The notes: generated by a model not told the origin, from the sequence alone. Shown: positions 50,368-61,100, numbered from the stretch's first letter. The stretch: 64,000 bases of DNA from Chitinophaga eiseniae (GCF_012641265.1 NZ_JABAHZ010000004.1:558001-622000), one strand, 5' to 3'. Made by a program: numbers and translations.

Positions 50368-52275
50368 ATGGCAAACACGGACAAAACGGATAACAAAGAT
50401 CTATTTGCTTCCTATACGGAAGACTCCATACGGTCGCTGGACTGGCGGGAGCATATCCGCCTCCGGCCTGGTATGTACATTGGAAAGCTGGGAGATGGAT
50501 CGAGCATGGATGATGGTATTTACATCCTGCTGAAAGAGGTGACCGACAACTGTATTGATGAGCATACGATGGGTTTCGGTAAACAAGTTGACATCAAGGT
50601 AACAGAGCATCATGTTACTGTCCGCGATTTCGGGAGAGGTATTCCTCTGGGGAAAGTGGTAGATGTAGTGAGTAAGATTAATACCGGCGCCAAATATGAC
50701 AGCAAGGCCTTCCAGAAATCGGTAGGGTTGAACGGGGTAGGTACAAAGGCAGTGAATGCTTTGTCGAGCTATTTCCGGGTACAATCCGTTCGCGATGGCC
50801 GCATAAAAGCCGCCGAGTTTGAAAGAGGCGTACTGGTAAAAGAATATAAAGAAGGGACTACCACCGAAGCAAATGGTACCCAGGTTACATTTACACCGGA
50901 TGATACGGTATTCAAGAACTACCGTTTTATCCCGGAGTTCCTGGAAAACCAGATCTGGAATTATTGCTTCCTGAATGCTGGTCTTACTATCAGTTTCAAC
51001 GGCAAGAAATATCTTTCTAAAAATGGCTTGCTGGATTTGCTGCAACGCAAAACCAATGAAGACGAACTGCGCTATCCTATTATTCACCTGAAAGGAGAAG
51101 ACATAGAGGTAGCCATCACCCATGAGAGCCAGTACGGGGAAGAATATTATTCCTTTGTAAACGGTCAGCATACTACCCAGGGAGGTACGCACCTGGCAGC
51201 GTTTCGTGAAGCGTTTGTAAAAACCGTTCGCGATTTCTACAAAAAGGATTACGATGCTACCGATATCCGGGCTTCCATCTGTGCTGCTGTTTCCATCAGG
51301 GTACAGGAGCCGGTTTTTGAATCGCAAACCAAAACCAAGCTGGGCTCACTGGTAGTGTATGAAGGCGGTCCTTCTGTGAAAGCCTTTGTACTGGAATTCC
51401 TTTCCAAACACCTGGATGATTACCTGCACCGGAACCCTGCAGTAGCAGAAGCGCTGAAGAAAAGAATAGAGCAGAGTGAGCGTGAGCGTAAAGAGCTGGC
51501 CGGGATTAAGAAACTTGCCAACGAAAGAGCTAAGAAAGCCAATCTTCATAACCGGAAACTGCGCGACTGCCGTTTACACCTGAATGATGAGGTGACGGGG
51601 AAAGACAAGGCTGAGCAGGAAGCCCGCCGTTTAAACTCTACTATCTTCATTACCGAAGGTGATTCTGCGAGTGGTTCCATTACCAAGTCCCGCAACGTGG
51701 AAACGCAGGCGGTATTTAGTTTACGTGGTAAGCCACTGAATAGTTTCGGGTTGACCAAGAAGATCGTATATGAAAATGAAGAGTTCAACCTGTTACAGCA
51801 TGCGCTCAATATCGAAGAGGGACTGGAAGGACTGCGGTACAACAACATTGTAATTGCCACAGATGCCGACGTAGACGGGATGCACATTCGTTTGTTGTTG
51901 CTGACTTTCTTCTTGCAATTCTTCCCTGACCTGGTGAAGAACGGACACGTATATGTCCTGGAAACGCCTTTATTCCGGGTACGTAATAAACAACAAACGC
52001 TTTACTGTTATACAGAAGAAGAGAAGCAGAAAGCGATAAAACAGCTGGGTAACAAGCCTGAAATTACTCGTTTTAAAGGATTGGGAGAGATTTCCCCGGA
52101 TGAGTTTAGCCGTTTTATAGGTGATGATATGCATATAGATCCGATTATTTTATCGAAGGATATACATATCCAGAAGTTGCTGGAATATTATATGGGTAAG
52201 AACACCCAGACCCGCCAGGAGTTTATTATCAACAACCTGCGGTATGAAAAGGATTTAGTTGAAGAAACTGTATAG
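50368..52275 (+). CDS. parE: DNA topoisomerase IV subunit B (ParE/GyrB family)
   Basis: ATPase subunit of type IIA topoisomerase; 635 residues. GHKL ATPase motifs: EVTDNCIDEH (Asn for Mg-ATP), VRDFGRGIPLG, and VGLNGVGTKAVNALS (the glycine-rich ATP lid). The TOPRIM domain has EGDSASGSITKSRN and the acidic pair in ATDADVDGMHIRLLLL. Pairing with a GyrA-family gene 1.3 kb downstream, and shorter than GyrB-with-insert, supports ParE over GyrB. First gene of a four-gene operon. Confidence 0.9.
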   Translation: MANTDKTDNKDLFASYTEDSIRSLDWREHIRLRPGMYIGKLGDGSSMDDGIYILLKEVTDNCIDEHTMGFGKQVDIKVTEHHVTVRDFGRGIPLGKVVDVVSKINTGAKYDSKAFQKSVGLNGVGTKAVNALSSYFRVQSVRDGRIKAAEFERGVLVKEYKEGTTTEANGTQVTFTPDDTVFKNYRFIPEFLENQIWNYCFLNAGLTISFNGKKYLSKNGLLDLLQRKTNEDELRYPIIHLKGEDIEVAITHESQYGEEYYSFVNGQHTTQGGTHLAAFREAFVKTVRDFYKKDYDATDIRASICAAVSIRVQEPVFESQTKTKLGSLVVYEGGPSVKAFVLEFLSKHLDDYLHRNPAVAEALKKRIEQSERERKELAGIKKLANERAKKANLHNRKLRDCRLHLNDEVTGKDKAEQEARRLNSTIFITEGDSASGSITKSRNVETQAVFSLRGKPLNSFGLTKKIVYENEEFNLLQHALNIEEGLEGLRYNNIVIATDADVDGMHIRLLLLTFFLQFFPDLVKNGHVYVLETPLFRVRNKQQTLYCYTEEEKQKAIKQLGNKPEITRFKGLGEISPDEFSRFIGDDMHIDPIILSKDIHIQKLLEYYMGKNTQTRQEFIINNLRYEKDLVEETV

Positions 52276-52283
52276 CTAGGTAT

Positions 52284-53177
52284 ATGGGTTTAGTACACAT
52301 TGTTTTTGGTCAGTCTTCGGTACCGGTGTTGAGCGAAGCCGTGGCGATGGATGAAAAGATGAGCGGAGAGATACGCTGTTTTGAAGATGATCTGTCGGTA
52401 GGGCCCCTGTTCATACTGGACACCAAAGAAGGCCGGGCCGGGCGTAAGCAGTTCTGGATGCAATTGGCAGGTGTTGCTTTACCTGCGGTAACAGCCGCTG
52501 AAACGGAAATGCCGGCAGCACCGGTAACGCCGGCAGATGAAGCACCGGAAGATGCTGACCGGTTCCAGGCACTGAAAGCACAGCTGAAAGAAAACCCTGA
52601 CCTGGAAGTATGGATCTGGGCCGGGCAAAATGCACGGGATGTGTGTGGTTACTATTGGCTGGTGAGCCAGTTATACGATTTTGCAGGCCGTATTCATATT
52701 ATTTACCTCAACAACCTGCCTTTCCTGAATGAGAAAGGAGCGGTATTTTATCCTACCCATTTGCATCAGATTTTGCCAAAAGAATTCCTGAAAGCGAAGA
52801 AGCTGGCGCGTGCTATTTCCCTCGCGGAGTACGAGCTGGATGGAGATGAATGGCATCGCCTGATGAATGAGAACGCAGGTATCCGCCTGCTGGAAGGAGG
52901 AAAGAAAATTAAAGGAGAGCCCACCCTGTTTTATGATAAGGAGTTGCTGGCGCAAAGTGGAAAAGAATTTGTGAAAGCATGGCGCGTGGTGCAACAGGTA
53001 ACTGGTAAGTTGAAATACCCGGTGATGGACCAATTCCTGGGTTGGAGATTGAAGGAACTGATCCGCGAGGGCAAGCTGGAAAGCAAAGGGGAGTTAAAAA
53101 CCATTCGTGATTTTGAGGTGAAACTACCGGGAGAAAATGCGCCTGTAGAAAATACTGAAAACCCCCATACTGTATGA
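52284..53177 (+). CDS. DUF1835 domain protein
   Basis: 297 residues, cytoplasmic. Starts MGLVHIVFGQSSVPVLSEA, the DUF1835 pattern (short N-terminal domain with CFEDDLSVGPL), then an Ala/Pro-rich linker (about 65-90), then a second conserved region (VWIWAGQNARDVCGYYWLVSQL, then YLNNLPFLNEKG) and a DUF3658-like end with WRLKELIREGKL. Function unknown. It starts 8 nt after parE and overlaps the cupin gene by 4 nt (ATGA), so it is co-translated with the topoisomerase genes. Confidence 0.8.
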   Translation: MGLVHIVFGQSSVPVLSEAVAMDEKMSGEIRCFEDDLSVGPLFILDTKEGRAGRKQFWMQLAGVALPAVTAAETEMPAAPVTPADEAPEDADRFQALKAQLKENPDLEVWIWAGQNARDVCGYYWLVSQLYDFAGRIHIIYLNNLPFLNEKGAVFYPTHLHQILPKEFLKAKKLARAISLAEYELDGDEWHRLMNENAGIRLLEGGKKIKGEPTLFYDKELLAQSGKEFVKAWRVVQQVTGKLKYPVMDQFLGWRLKELIREGKLESKGELKTIRDFEVKLPGENAPVENTENPHTV

Positions 53178-53578
53178 TTAAGATAACACCGCTTGCATTA
53201 ATGGGCGCCGATGACCGCGGCAGTGGCTACTTTTGGGACTGTAACCGTACCGGCAATTTCGTAGTATGCTACCGCAATGCCGGTAGCAGTAGTGGACAAC
53301 ACTACCACGAAGGCAAGCGGGATAACAAGAACCCGGAAGTCATGTATCTCTTTACCGGCAAGGCTGCCATTCACTGGTGTGCGAAGGATGGAGATACCAT
53401 TACCGTTAGCGAAGTAACAGCACCGGCAAGGGTGGAAATCCCCATCAATATATGGCACCAGCTGATTGCCATTACAGATTGCTGTTTTATAGAAATGAAT
53501 TCTCTGGAAGATGTACAGCAGGACAGCGTCCGTGTATGGAGGCCCGATTTTGAAAAAATGATTAACGTAAAACCGTAA
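53174..53578 (+). CDS. Small cupin-fold protein
   Basis: 134 residues, single cupin. Metal-binding pattern HYHEGKRDNKNPE (two His and a Glu) and a later His in NIWHQL in the second motif. VMYLFTGKAAIHW and RVEIPINIWHQL are cupin beta strands. The reaction is not identifiable. The start overlaps the DUF1835 stop and parC follows after 11 nt, so it belongs to the topoisomerase operon. Confidence 0.78.
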   Translation: MIKITPLALMGADDRGSGYFWDCNRTGNFVVCYRNAGSSSGQHYHEGKRDNKNPEVMYLFTGKAAIHWCAKDGDTITVSEVTAPARVEIPINIWHQLIAITDCCFIEMNSLEDVQQDSVRVWRPDFEKMINVKP

Positions 53579-53589
53579 GTGTATTATAC

Positions 53590-56136
53590 ATGGATATGGA
53601 AAATAAAACATCAGACGAATCTCTGCACAATGTCATCCACGTGGGAGGCATGTATGAGAGCTGGTTCCTGGATTACGCTTCCTATGTAATCCTGGAGCGG
53701 GCCGTGCCCAGCGTGGAAGATGGGTTGAAGCCTGTACAGCGTCGTATCCTGCATGCCATGAAAGAAATGGATGATGGCCGTTTTAATAAAGTGGCCAACG
53801 TCATCGGGCAAACGATGCAGTATCACCCGCACGGGGATGCTTCTATCAGTGATGCTATTGTAAACCTGGGTCAGAAAGACCTGCTCATCGAAACCCAGGG
53901 TAACTGGGGGGACGTAAGAACCGGTGATGACGCTGCTGCCGCCAGGTATATCGAGGCCCGCCTGTCGAAGTTTGCCCTGGACGTAGCTTTTAATGCTAAA
54001 ACCACTTCCTGGCAGCTGAGCTACGATGGCCGTAAAAATGAGCCATTGGCATTACCGATGAAGTTCCCGCTGCTGCTGGCACAGGGAGCAGAAGGTATCG
54101 CCGTAGGGTTGTCTACCAAAATATTACCGCATAACTTCTGCGAGCTGATAGAAGCTGCTGTGAAGTACCTGAGAGGCCGGAAGTTTGAGCTGTTTCCCGA
54201 TTTTACCACTGGTGGTATGATAGATATCGCCAACTACAACGATGGTAAACGTGGCGGAAAAGTAAGGGTACGTGCGCACATTGAAGAAAAGGATAAAAAG
54301 ACGCTGCTGGTAAAGGATGTACCGCATGGTATCACCACCACCCAGCTGATGGAGTCTATCGTCAAGGCAAACGACAGCGGTAAAATCAAGATCAAAAAGG
54401 TAGTGGATAATACCGCTGCCGATGTCGAAATTGAAGTGCAGCTGGCGCCTGGTATTTCTCCGGATATTACCATCGATGCGCTCTACGCTTTTACGGATTG
54501 TGAAATTTCCATTTCTCCCAACGCCTGCGTAATTGTCAACGACAAGCCGCAGTTCATCACAGCGTCCGACTTGTTAAGGGCTTCTGTTGATTATACCAAA
54601 GACCTGCTGAAGCAGGAACTGGAAATCAAACTGGCGGAGCTGCAGGAAAAATGGCATTATACATCGCTGGAGAAGATCTTCTTTGAAAAAGGGATCTACA
54701 AGGAACTGGAGCAAAAGCATAAGGACTGGGAAGCCGTACTGACAGCCATTGATAAAGGATTTAACCCATACAAGAAGCAATTGAAACGCGAAATTACCCG
54801 TGAGGATATTGTGAAGTTAACGGAGAAACCTGTACGCCGTATCTATCGCCTGGATATTAACGAGCTTAATGAGCAGATCAAGGGTATTGAGGCAGATATT
54901 AAAGAGGTGAAGCATCATTTAGCTAACCTGGTTGACTATACGGTGGCTTATTATGACAACCTGCTGAAGAAATATGGTAAAGGCCGGGAGCGTAAAACAC
55001 TCATTAAAACCTTCGATACCATCCAGGTGGCGCAGGTGGCCATTGCCAATACGAAGATATATGTGAACCGGGCAGATGGATTTATCGGTACGTCCCTGAA
55101 GAAAGACGAGTTTGTAGCCGATTGCTCCGACCTGGATAATATCATCGTATTCCGCCGTGATGGCAAGATGCTGGTAACTAAAGTAGCTGATAAAACATTT
55201 GTGGGTAAGGATATTATTCACGTAGATATCTTCCGCAAGAATGACGAACGTACTACCTACAACATGATCTATGTGGAAGGTAAAACGGGCGTAAGTTATG
55301 CCAAGCGCTTTAACGTAACCGGTGTTACCCGCGATAAGGAGTACGAGCTGGCACATAAAGGAGAGAAAAACTCCAAGGTGCATTATTTCTCTGCCAATCC
55401 AAATGGGGAAGCAGAAGTGGTGACGATCAAGCTGAGTCCAAACTGTAGCGCCCGTAACAAGGAATTTGACCTTTTCTTTGAGCAGATTGCTATCAAAGGA
55501 CGGAGCTCAATGGGAAATGTAGTGACCAAATATCCTATCCGGGGGGTGAAGTTTAAGGAAAAAGGCGTATCAACACTCGCAGGGCAGAAGATCTGGTATG
55601 ATACCGAAACCGGCCGTTTAAATACGGAAGAACGCGGGGTATATATAGGCGCCTTTGAAGGTGACGACAAAATATTTGTGGCATTTAAGAATGGTACCTA
55701 TGAGTTGACCAATTACGACCTTACGAATCGCTATGAGTCGAATGATGTCGTGTATATTGAAAAATTCAACCCGGAGAAAACAGTCACCGCCATCTATTTT
55801 GATGCTGATAAGAAACAGTTCAATGTAAAACGTTTCCGTATTGAAACGCAGACATTGAACAACAAATTTCTGTTCATTAAGGAGGGCGCTTCTAATTACC
55901 TGGAGATGGTGACGACCCATTCCCAACCGGTTGTATTGCTGAAAACAGGTAAGAAACGCAGCCCGGAAGAGGAAGAAATAGACCTGTCCGAGTTCGTGGA
56001 AGTAACCGGCTGGAAAGCAGTAGGGACAAGGATTGCCGGCGATGACCTGATCAGTGCTGAATTGCTGTCGGAAGACGAAGATCCGGATCCTAATGAAGAA
56101 GGCCCGGCAAGCGGAGGACAAGGGGAATTATTTTAA
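53590..56136 (+). CDS. parC: DNA topoisomerase IV subunit A (ParC/GyrA family)
   Basis: DNA cleavage subunit; 848 residues. ILERAVPSVEDGLKPVQRRIL, the quinolone region YHPHGDASISDAIVNL and the catalytic tyrosine Y120 in AAAARYIEARLS are all visible. The residue right after HPHGD, Ser in E. coli GyrA/ParC, is Ala here (A84). The C-terminal part holds beta-pinwheel blades and an acidic tail. The pair with parE in one operon supports topoisomerase IV. Hairpin copy C starts 3 nt after its stop. Confidence 0.9.
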   Translation: MDMENKTSDESLHNVIHVGGMYESWFLDYASYVILERAVPSVEDGLKPVQRRILHAMKEMDDGRFNKVANVIGQTMQYHPHGDASISDAIVNLGQKDLLIETQGNWGDVRTGDDAAAARYIEARLSKFALDVAFNAKTTSWQLSYDGRKNEPLALPMKFPLLLAQGAEGIAVGLSTKILPHNFCELIEAAVKYLRGRKFELFPDFTTGGMIDIANYNDGKRGGKVRVRAHIEEKDKKTLLVKDVPHGITTTQLMESIVKANDSGKIKIKKVVDNTAADVEIEVQLAPGISPDITIDALYAFTDCEISISPNACVIVNDKPQFITASDLLRASVDYTKDLLKQELEIKLAELQEKWHYTSLEKIFFEKGIYKELEQKHKDWEAVLTAIDKGFNPYKKQLKREITREDIVKLTEKPVRRIYRLDINELNEQIKGIEADIKEVKHHLANLVDYTVAYYDNLLKKYGKGRERKTLIKTFDTIQVAQVAIANTKIYVNRADGFIGTSLKKDEFVADCSDLDNIIVFRRDGKMLVTKVADKTFVGKDIIHVDIFRKNDERTTYNMIYVEGKTGVSYAKRFNVTGVTRDKEYELAHKGEKNSKVHYFSANPNGEAEVVTIKLSPNCSARNKEFDLFFEQIAIKGRSSMGNVVTKYPIRGVKFKEKGVSTLAGQKIWYDTETGRLNTEERGVYIGAFEGDDKIFVAFKNGTYELTNYDLTNRYESNDVVYIEKFNPEKTVTAIYFDADKKQFNVKRFRIETQTLNNKFLFIKEGASNYLEMVTTHSQPVVLLKTGKKRSPEEEEIDLSEFVEVTGWKAVGTRIAGDDLISAELLSEDEDPDPNEEGPASGGQGELF

Positions 56137-56139
56137 GAG

Positions 56140-56264
56140 CCGAAAGCGCAAAGCATAAAGCAGAAAGCTATTGTAGCGAATGATATCAGCGGATATTGAC
56201 TAATACTCGCTTTGTTCATTCGCTACAATAGCTTTCTGCTTTATGCTTTGCGCTTTCGGTTTTT
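56140..56264 (+). repeat. Long heptad hairpin repeat, copy C (44-bp perfect arms)
   Basis: 56140-56183 pairs perfectly over 44 bp with 56216-56259, with a 32-nt apex and a T-run after the right arm. Left arm reads CCG, then AAAGCGC, AAAGCAT, AAAGCAG, AAAGCTA, then TTGTAGCGAATGA. The apex carries AGCGGATATT at 56188-56197. It is the best-preserved member of the family and starts 3 nt after the parC stop codon. Confidence 0.95.
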
Positions 56265-56350
56265 CCCGTTTTTTTTCCCTTAACAATTAAATAAAACAGT
56301 ATCTTAATATGGATGTTTAATTTGCACCTGTCCATATTTTTATTGTTGGG

Positions 56351-56938
56351 ATGAAATACGAGAACTTAGCCGAAACTGAATTGTTACAATTGATCTCCGC
56401 TGATAATGGCGCCGCTTATGAGGTATTGTATAACAGGTATTGGCAACCGCTTTTTCTTTTTGCCTATAAGCGGCTGAAAAATAAGGACGAATCGAAAGAT
56501 GCTGTGCAGGATGTATTTATCAATTTATGGAAGCGAAGAAATACACTGCAGTTAACAGCTTCTCTGCGAACCTATCTTTTCACTGCAGTCCGGTATGAGT
56601 TACTGCGGAAAATAGCGCAGTCAAAGAAAACATCAGGTTGCGAGGAAATGGCGTTGATGCCAGTAGAAGCGGCTACTATTGATATGTTGAATGAGAAGGA
56701 ACTGCAGCATGCGTTGACCATCGCCATTGATCATTTACCAGCTAAAATGAAGGAAATCTATCTCCTGAGCCGGCACCAACATAAACCCGTTGCCATCATA
56801 GCGGAGGAATTATCTCTATCTGAACAAACCGTGAAAAACCAGCTTTCCAAAGCCTTACTGCGACTGCGTCAGCATTTAAAAGAAGCGACCGTTATCCCGG
56901 TGCTCTTTCCCTGTGTTTTTTATTTCCTTAACATTTAG
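56351..56938 (+). CDS. ECF-type RNA polymerase sigma factor
   Basis: Sigma-70 family, extracytoplasmic-function type, 195 residues. Region 2 (about 22-90): YEVLYNRYWQPLFLFAYKRL, DAVQDVFINLWKRR. Region 4 (about 125-180): IDHLPAKMKEIYLLSRHQHKP then IIAEELSLSEQTVKNQLSKALLRLRQHL, the -35-binding HTH. The C-terminal extension is hydrophobic (VIPVLFPCVFYFLNI). It precedes a FecR-type gene and a SusC/SusD pair, the standard signal cascade for a carbohydrate or nutrient locus. Confidence 0.93.
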   Translation: MKYENLAETELLQLISADNGAAYEVLYNRYWQPLFLFAYKRLKNKDESKDAVQDVFINLWKRRNTLQLTASLRTYLFTAVRYELLRKIAQSKKTSGCEEMALMPVEAATIDMLNEKELQHALTIAIDHLPAKMKEIYLLSRHQHKPVAIIAEELSLSEQTVKNQLSKALLRLRQHLKEATVIPVLFPCVFYFLNI

Positions 56939-56989
56939 TTAACATATTGAAATGGTACTACCTTCGGGTTTAAGATGCTTCACTATAGC

Positions 56990-58021
56990 ATGAGTACATC
57001 TGAATTTAAAAATATTGTTGAGCGTTACCTGAAAGGAGAGGCCAGTGCAGTAGATCAGGCGATGATTGAGGCCTGGCTGGCCGCTACGGAGGATAACCCG
57101 GTGGAACTGACTGCCGATGAGTTATCGGAAATCCGTGTGGATATGCTCCAGCATCTGAGAATTCAGAATGGGTATACCCTGGCCGCCGGGGAGCCCGCAG
57201 CCGCAGCAGCGTACCCGGAAATAAAGGAGCGGCGGTTACTATCCTGGCTGCAGCGCATAGCAGCAGTACTGGTGGTAGCTGTCGGCGTGGGAGCTTTATT
57301 TTACTGGGGGCGTACGTTCACCCGTACCAGGCCTCCGGTAACAGCAGTGAGTACGCCGGCGCCGGTTACCATTTACCGGGTGAGGGTAGTGGCTACCGAT
57401 GCTGTACGGAGAGTGACGCTGCCCGACAGTTCTATCGTGCTGCTAAACCGTGCCAGCAGCCTGTATTACACCATTCCATTTGATCGTGCAGCCCGGGAAA
57501 TATATATGGAACGCGGAGAGGCCTTTTTCCAGGTAAAGCAGCTGGCCGCCCATCCGTTTATTGTGCATGCCGCAAAAACCACGACGACCGTATTAGGTAC
57601 CTCTTTTAATATTCGTATATCCGATAACGTTAGATCTATCAAAGTAATAGTGAAAACCGGGAAGGTACAGGTGGCCACTGGCTTATCCGTAACAGACAGT
57701 ACCCGGCAGCTGAGGCCGGAGCAGGGCATTGAAATTAATACCGTTCATAATAGTATACGCACCTTTTCCCAGCCCGCAAATAGCATCACTTCCTGGTATG
57801 ATGGTGTGCTGGAATTTCAACAGCATACCATGAAAGAAGTGGTAGAAGCATTAGAAAACCGCTACCAGGTCCGCATCCGGCTGGGCTCACCTGCCACGCA
57901 GCAATGCCGCGTTTCGGGCAACTTTACCAGGAGTCATACTATCACTGAAGTATTGGACGCTATATGCCTCGTACATCGTTTGTCTTACAAAAAGAAGAAC
58001 AATGAATTTTTCATCTATTAA
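56990..58021 (+). CDS. FecR-family anti-sigma factor
   Basis: Inner-membrane anti-sigma protein, 343 residues. A cytoplasmic N-terminal domain (FKNIVERYLKGEASAVDQAMIEAWL), one TM helix (AAVLVVAVGVGALFYW), then a periplasmic FecR domain (VRRVTLPDSSIVLLNRASSLYY, GEAFFQV, VLGTSFNIRI) and a C-terminal DUF4974-like end (VVEALENRYQVRI). It holds the upstream sigma factor until the SusC-linked signal arrives. ATG at 56990 is chosen; an ATG at 56975 would add five residues. Confidence 0.92.
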   Translation: MSTSEFKNIVERYLKGEASAVDQAMIEAWLAATEDNPVELTADELSEIRVDMLQHLRIQNGYTLAAGEPAAAAAYPEIKERRLLSWLQRIAAVLVVAVGVGALFYWGRTFTRTRPPVTAVSTPAPVTIYRVRVVATDAVRRVTLPDSSIVLLNRASSLYYTIPFDRAAREIYMERGEAFFQVKQLAAHPFIVHAAKTTTTVLGTSFNIRISDNVRSIKVIVKTGKVQVATGLSVTDSTRQLRPEQGIEINTVHNSIRTFSQPANSITSWYDGVLEFQQHTMKEVVEALENRYQVRIRLGSPATQQCRVSGNFTRSHTITEVLDAICLVHRLSYKKKNNEFFIY

Positions 58022-58032
58022 TTAATAAAAAA

Positions 58033-58058
58033 ACCGGCTATGCGCTAACATAACCGGT
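58033..58058 (+). terminator. Hairpin between the FecR gene and susC
   Basis: ACCGGCTATG pairs with CATAACCGGT (10 bp, one mismatch), 6-nt loop, no long T-run. It may be an attenuator or a processing point separating regulator and transporter expression. Confidence 0.45.
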
Positions 58059-58146
58059 CACTTGTTTTGCTGACTAATCCTTCCGTAACGCTAATTACCG
58101 GATGAGGCAGCGTGTTTTTAATTCAACATAAAAACTGTTCAAATTT

Positions 58147-61100
58147 ATGAAAAATGTAGCAAGCAATTCTACAATCCGTTATCTTATGCGCCTAAGTTTA
58201 CTGACAACCTGCCTGGCCGTGGCAAGCTTGTCTTTGTGGGCCAAAAGCCTGGAGGGGCAATCTCTCAAAAAGAATGTGTCTCTTAAAGTAACCGGCACTA
58301 ACCTTAACCGTATCTTACAGCAGATTGCGCGTCAAACGCACCTGCGCCTGATCTACGATGCAAAAGAGGCCGACAATTACTACATGGATTCGCTGGATAC
58401 AAGGGTACGCCCGGCAGACGCGCTGCTGGACTCCCTGCTGGCGCCTACCACGTTGGCGTACCGCGAGGTGAATGACCTGCTGGTAATTTATCATAAAGAT
58501 GAACAGGAGTTTGGCCTGCATGGAAAGGTGATAGACGAAGGCAGTAAGACACCGTTGCCGGGTGTAACGGTGTCGTTAAAAGGCACCAAACGCGGTAACG
58601 TTACCAACACGGAAGGTGGCTTTACGCTGGCTGCTGTAAAGCCAGGCGATGTGCTGGTGATATCGTATGTGGGCTATGAAACAAAGGAAGTGGTTGTTTC
58701 CAACAATAGCTTTCTGACCATCGCCCTGAAAAGTAGCAATGCCCGCATCAATGAGCTGGTGGTGGTAGGTTACGGCACCCAAAAGAAAGTAAACCTTACC
58801 GGCGCTGTGAGCCAGATCGATGCCAGCGCCATCGAAAGCCGCCCTATCGCTAACCTCGGACAAGCCCTGCAGGGTGCTATTCCCAACCTGAACATTAATT
58901 TTGGCGACGGCCGTCCCGGTGGCAGCGCCTCCCTGAATATACGCGGCTTTACCTCCATCTCTGGTGGCGCCCCGCTGGTACTCATCGATGGTATTCCTGC
59001 TAACATCAATACCGTAAACCCCCGGGATATTGAATCGGTATCGGTATTAAAGGATGCCTCCTCTGCTGCCATATACGGCGCCCGTGGCGCCTTCGGTGTA
59101 ATATTAGTGACCACCAGGAAAGGAAAGTCCGGCAAGATGCAGATCAACTACGGCACTAACTACGGTTGGGCTACGCCTACTACCAGCACCAATTTTGTTA
59201 CCAGTGGCTATGATGCTGCTATGCTGAATGATGAAGCATTTAAAATTACCCTGGGTAAAACCTACACCGGTTATACCGATGAAGACTATGCCGAACTTTT
59301 GAAAAGAAAAACAGATCCTACCTTACCTTCTGTTGTTATACAGAACCGCAAGGGTAAAGATATGTACATATACTACGGAAATACCGACTGGTGGCATACG
59401 ATGTTCCGCGATGAGCTGCCATCACTGGAGCATAGTCTGAACGTAAGCGGTGGATCCGATAAAATCAACTACCTGGTATCAGGCAGGGTATATCAGAAGA
59501 AAGGGATGATGCGTATTTCACAGGACGTATATAATTCTTATAACTTCCGCGCGAAACTGGAGGCAGAAGTAAAGCCCTGGTTGACATTAACCAGCAACAC
59601 CCAGTTTAATGCCAACGACTATACCTATCCGGGCAGTTCGGTTAACGGAAACTTTGTTTCTGTAAGCGTGCATGCGTTACCGTCATATGTACCCGTAAAT
59701 CCCGATGGTACTGCTACCTATCGTACAGAGCTGAATAACTACACCATCGGAGATGGTATATACGCCGATCTGCTGCATGGTAAAAGTAAGGGTGCTACCA
59801 AACAAACGGAACTGATTAATACCATTGGAGCCGTTTTTAAAATTACGCCCGACTTTAATATTAATGCGAACTACTCACTGACAGTAATTAACGGCAACAG
59901 CTATCACCGGCAAACAGCCTCTCCCTGGTCAATCTTCCCGGGCATAATCAGTTATGTAAATAATGATGATCTGTGGCAACAAGACGATAACTGGACCAAC
60001 CAGGTGGTAAACCTGTATGGTAATTATAACAAACGTTTTGGCAAGCATTCCCTTAGTCTTACTGCTGGGGTGAATGGTGAATTACAGCGGTATCGTATGT
60101 TGTATTCGCAACGGAAAGATGTGTTATCAGAAGATTTGAACGAAGTAGCGCTCGGTACCGGCGATGCTACCGTGAACAGCGACAGGCAGGAACTGGCGTT
60201 GCTCGGTACTTTCGGTCGTGCGGCCTATAGTTACGCCGATAAGTACCTGGTGGAATTTAACGGTCGCTATGACGGCTCTTCCCGCTTCCCTTCCAACCGT
60301 CGCTTTGGTTTCTTCCCTTCGGTATCTGCCGGATGGCGTATGAGCGAGGAAGCTTTTTTTGCGCCGGTAAAGAACGTGATCAACGATATCAAATGGCGGG
60401 CATCTTATGGTGCGTTGGGCAACCAGGACGTGCGTAACAACAACTATCCCTATATCCCGATCATGGGAATGGGTACTTTAAGCTATATCACCGAAGGCAA
60501 ACGTACGCAGTATGTAAGCCTTCCTACGCCTATTTCTCCCAGCCTTACCTGGGAAAAAGTAAACTCTACCAACTTCGGGGTGGATATGAGCTACCTGCGC
60601 AACAGGTTGAATGTAACGTTCGACTGGTATGTACGCAATACTAAAGACATGCTGACCAAAGGGATGACTTTGCCCGGTGTTTTTGGCGCTTCAGAACCCC
60701 GGGAAAATGCGGCCGACCTGAGATCCAAAGGTTGGGAAGTGAACGTGGACTGGCGTAATTCGCTAAAGGTAGCCGGTAAAGCGTTTACTTATAATGTTGG
60801 ATTTAACGTGGCAGACTTTAAAGCAGAAATTACCCGCTTTGATAACCCCAATAAAATTCTGAGCGATTACTATACCGGTCAGCGTTTAGGGGATATCTGG
60901 GGCTACAGCATCGCCGGATACTTCCAGTCAGACAAAGAAGCAGCCGACTGGAAAGTAGACCAGACGCAGGTCGGTAATAACATTTTCTCTGCTCCCGGCG
61001 AATGGGGGAAACTCCGCGCAGGTGACCTCAAGTTTATGGACCTCAATGGCGATGGTATTATCAACAAGGGAAAGAATACACTGGAAGATCATGGCGACCA

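Noticed and set aside
50401..51327. 308-codon minus-strand frame
   Set aside because: Opposite to parE over its ATPase domain, and its composition is that of an antisense translation.
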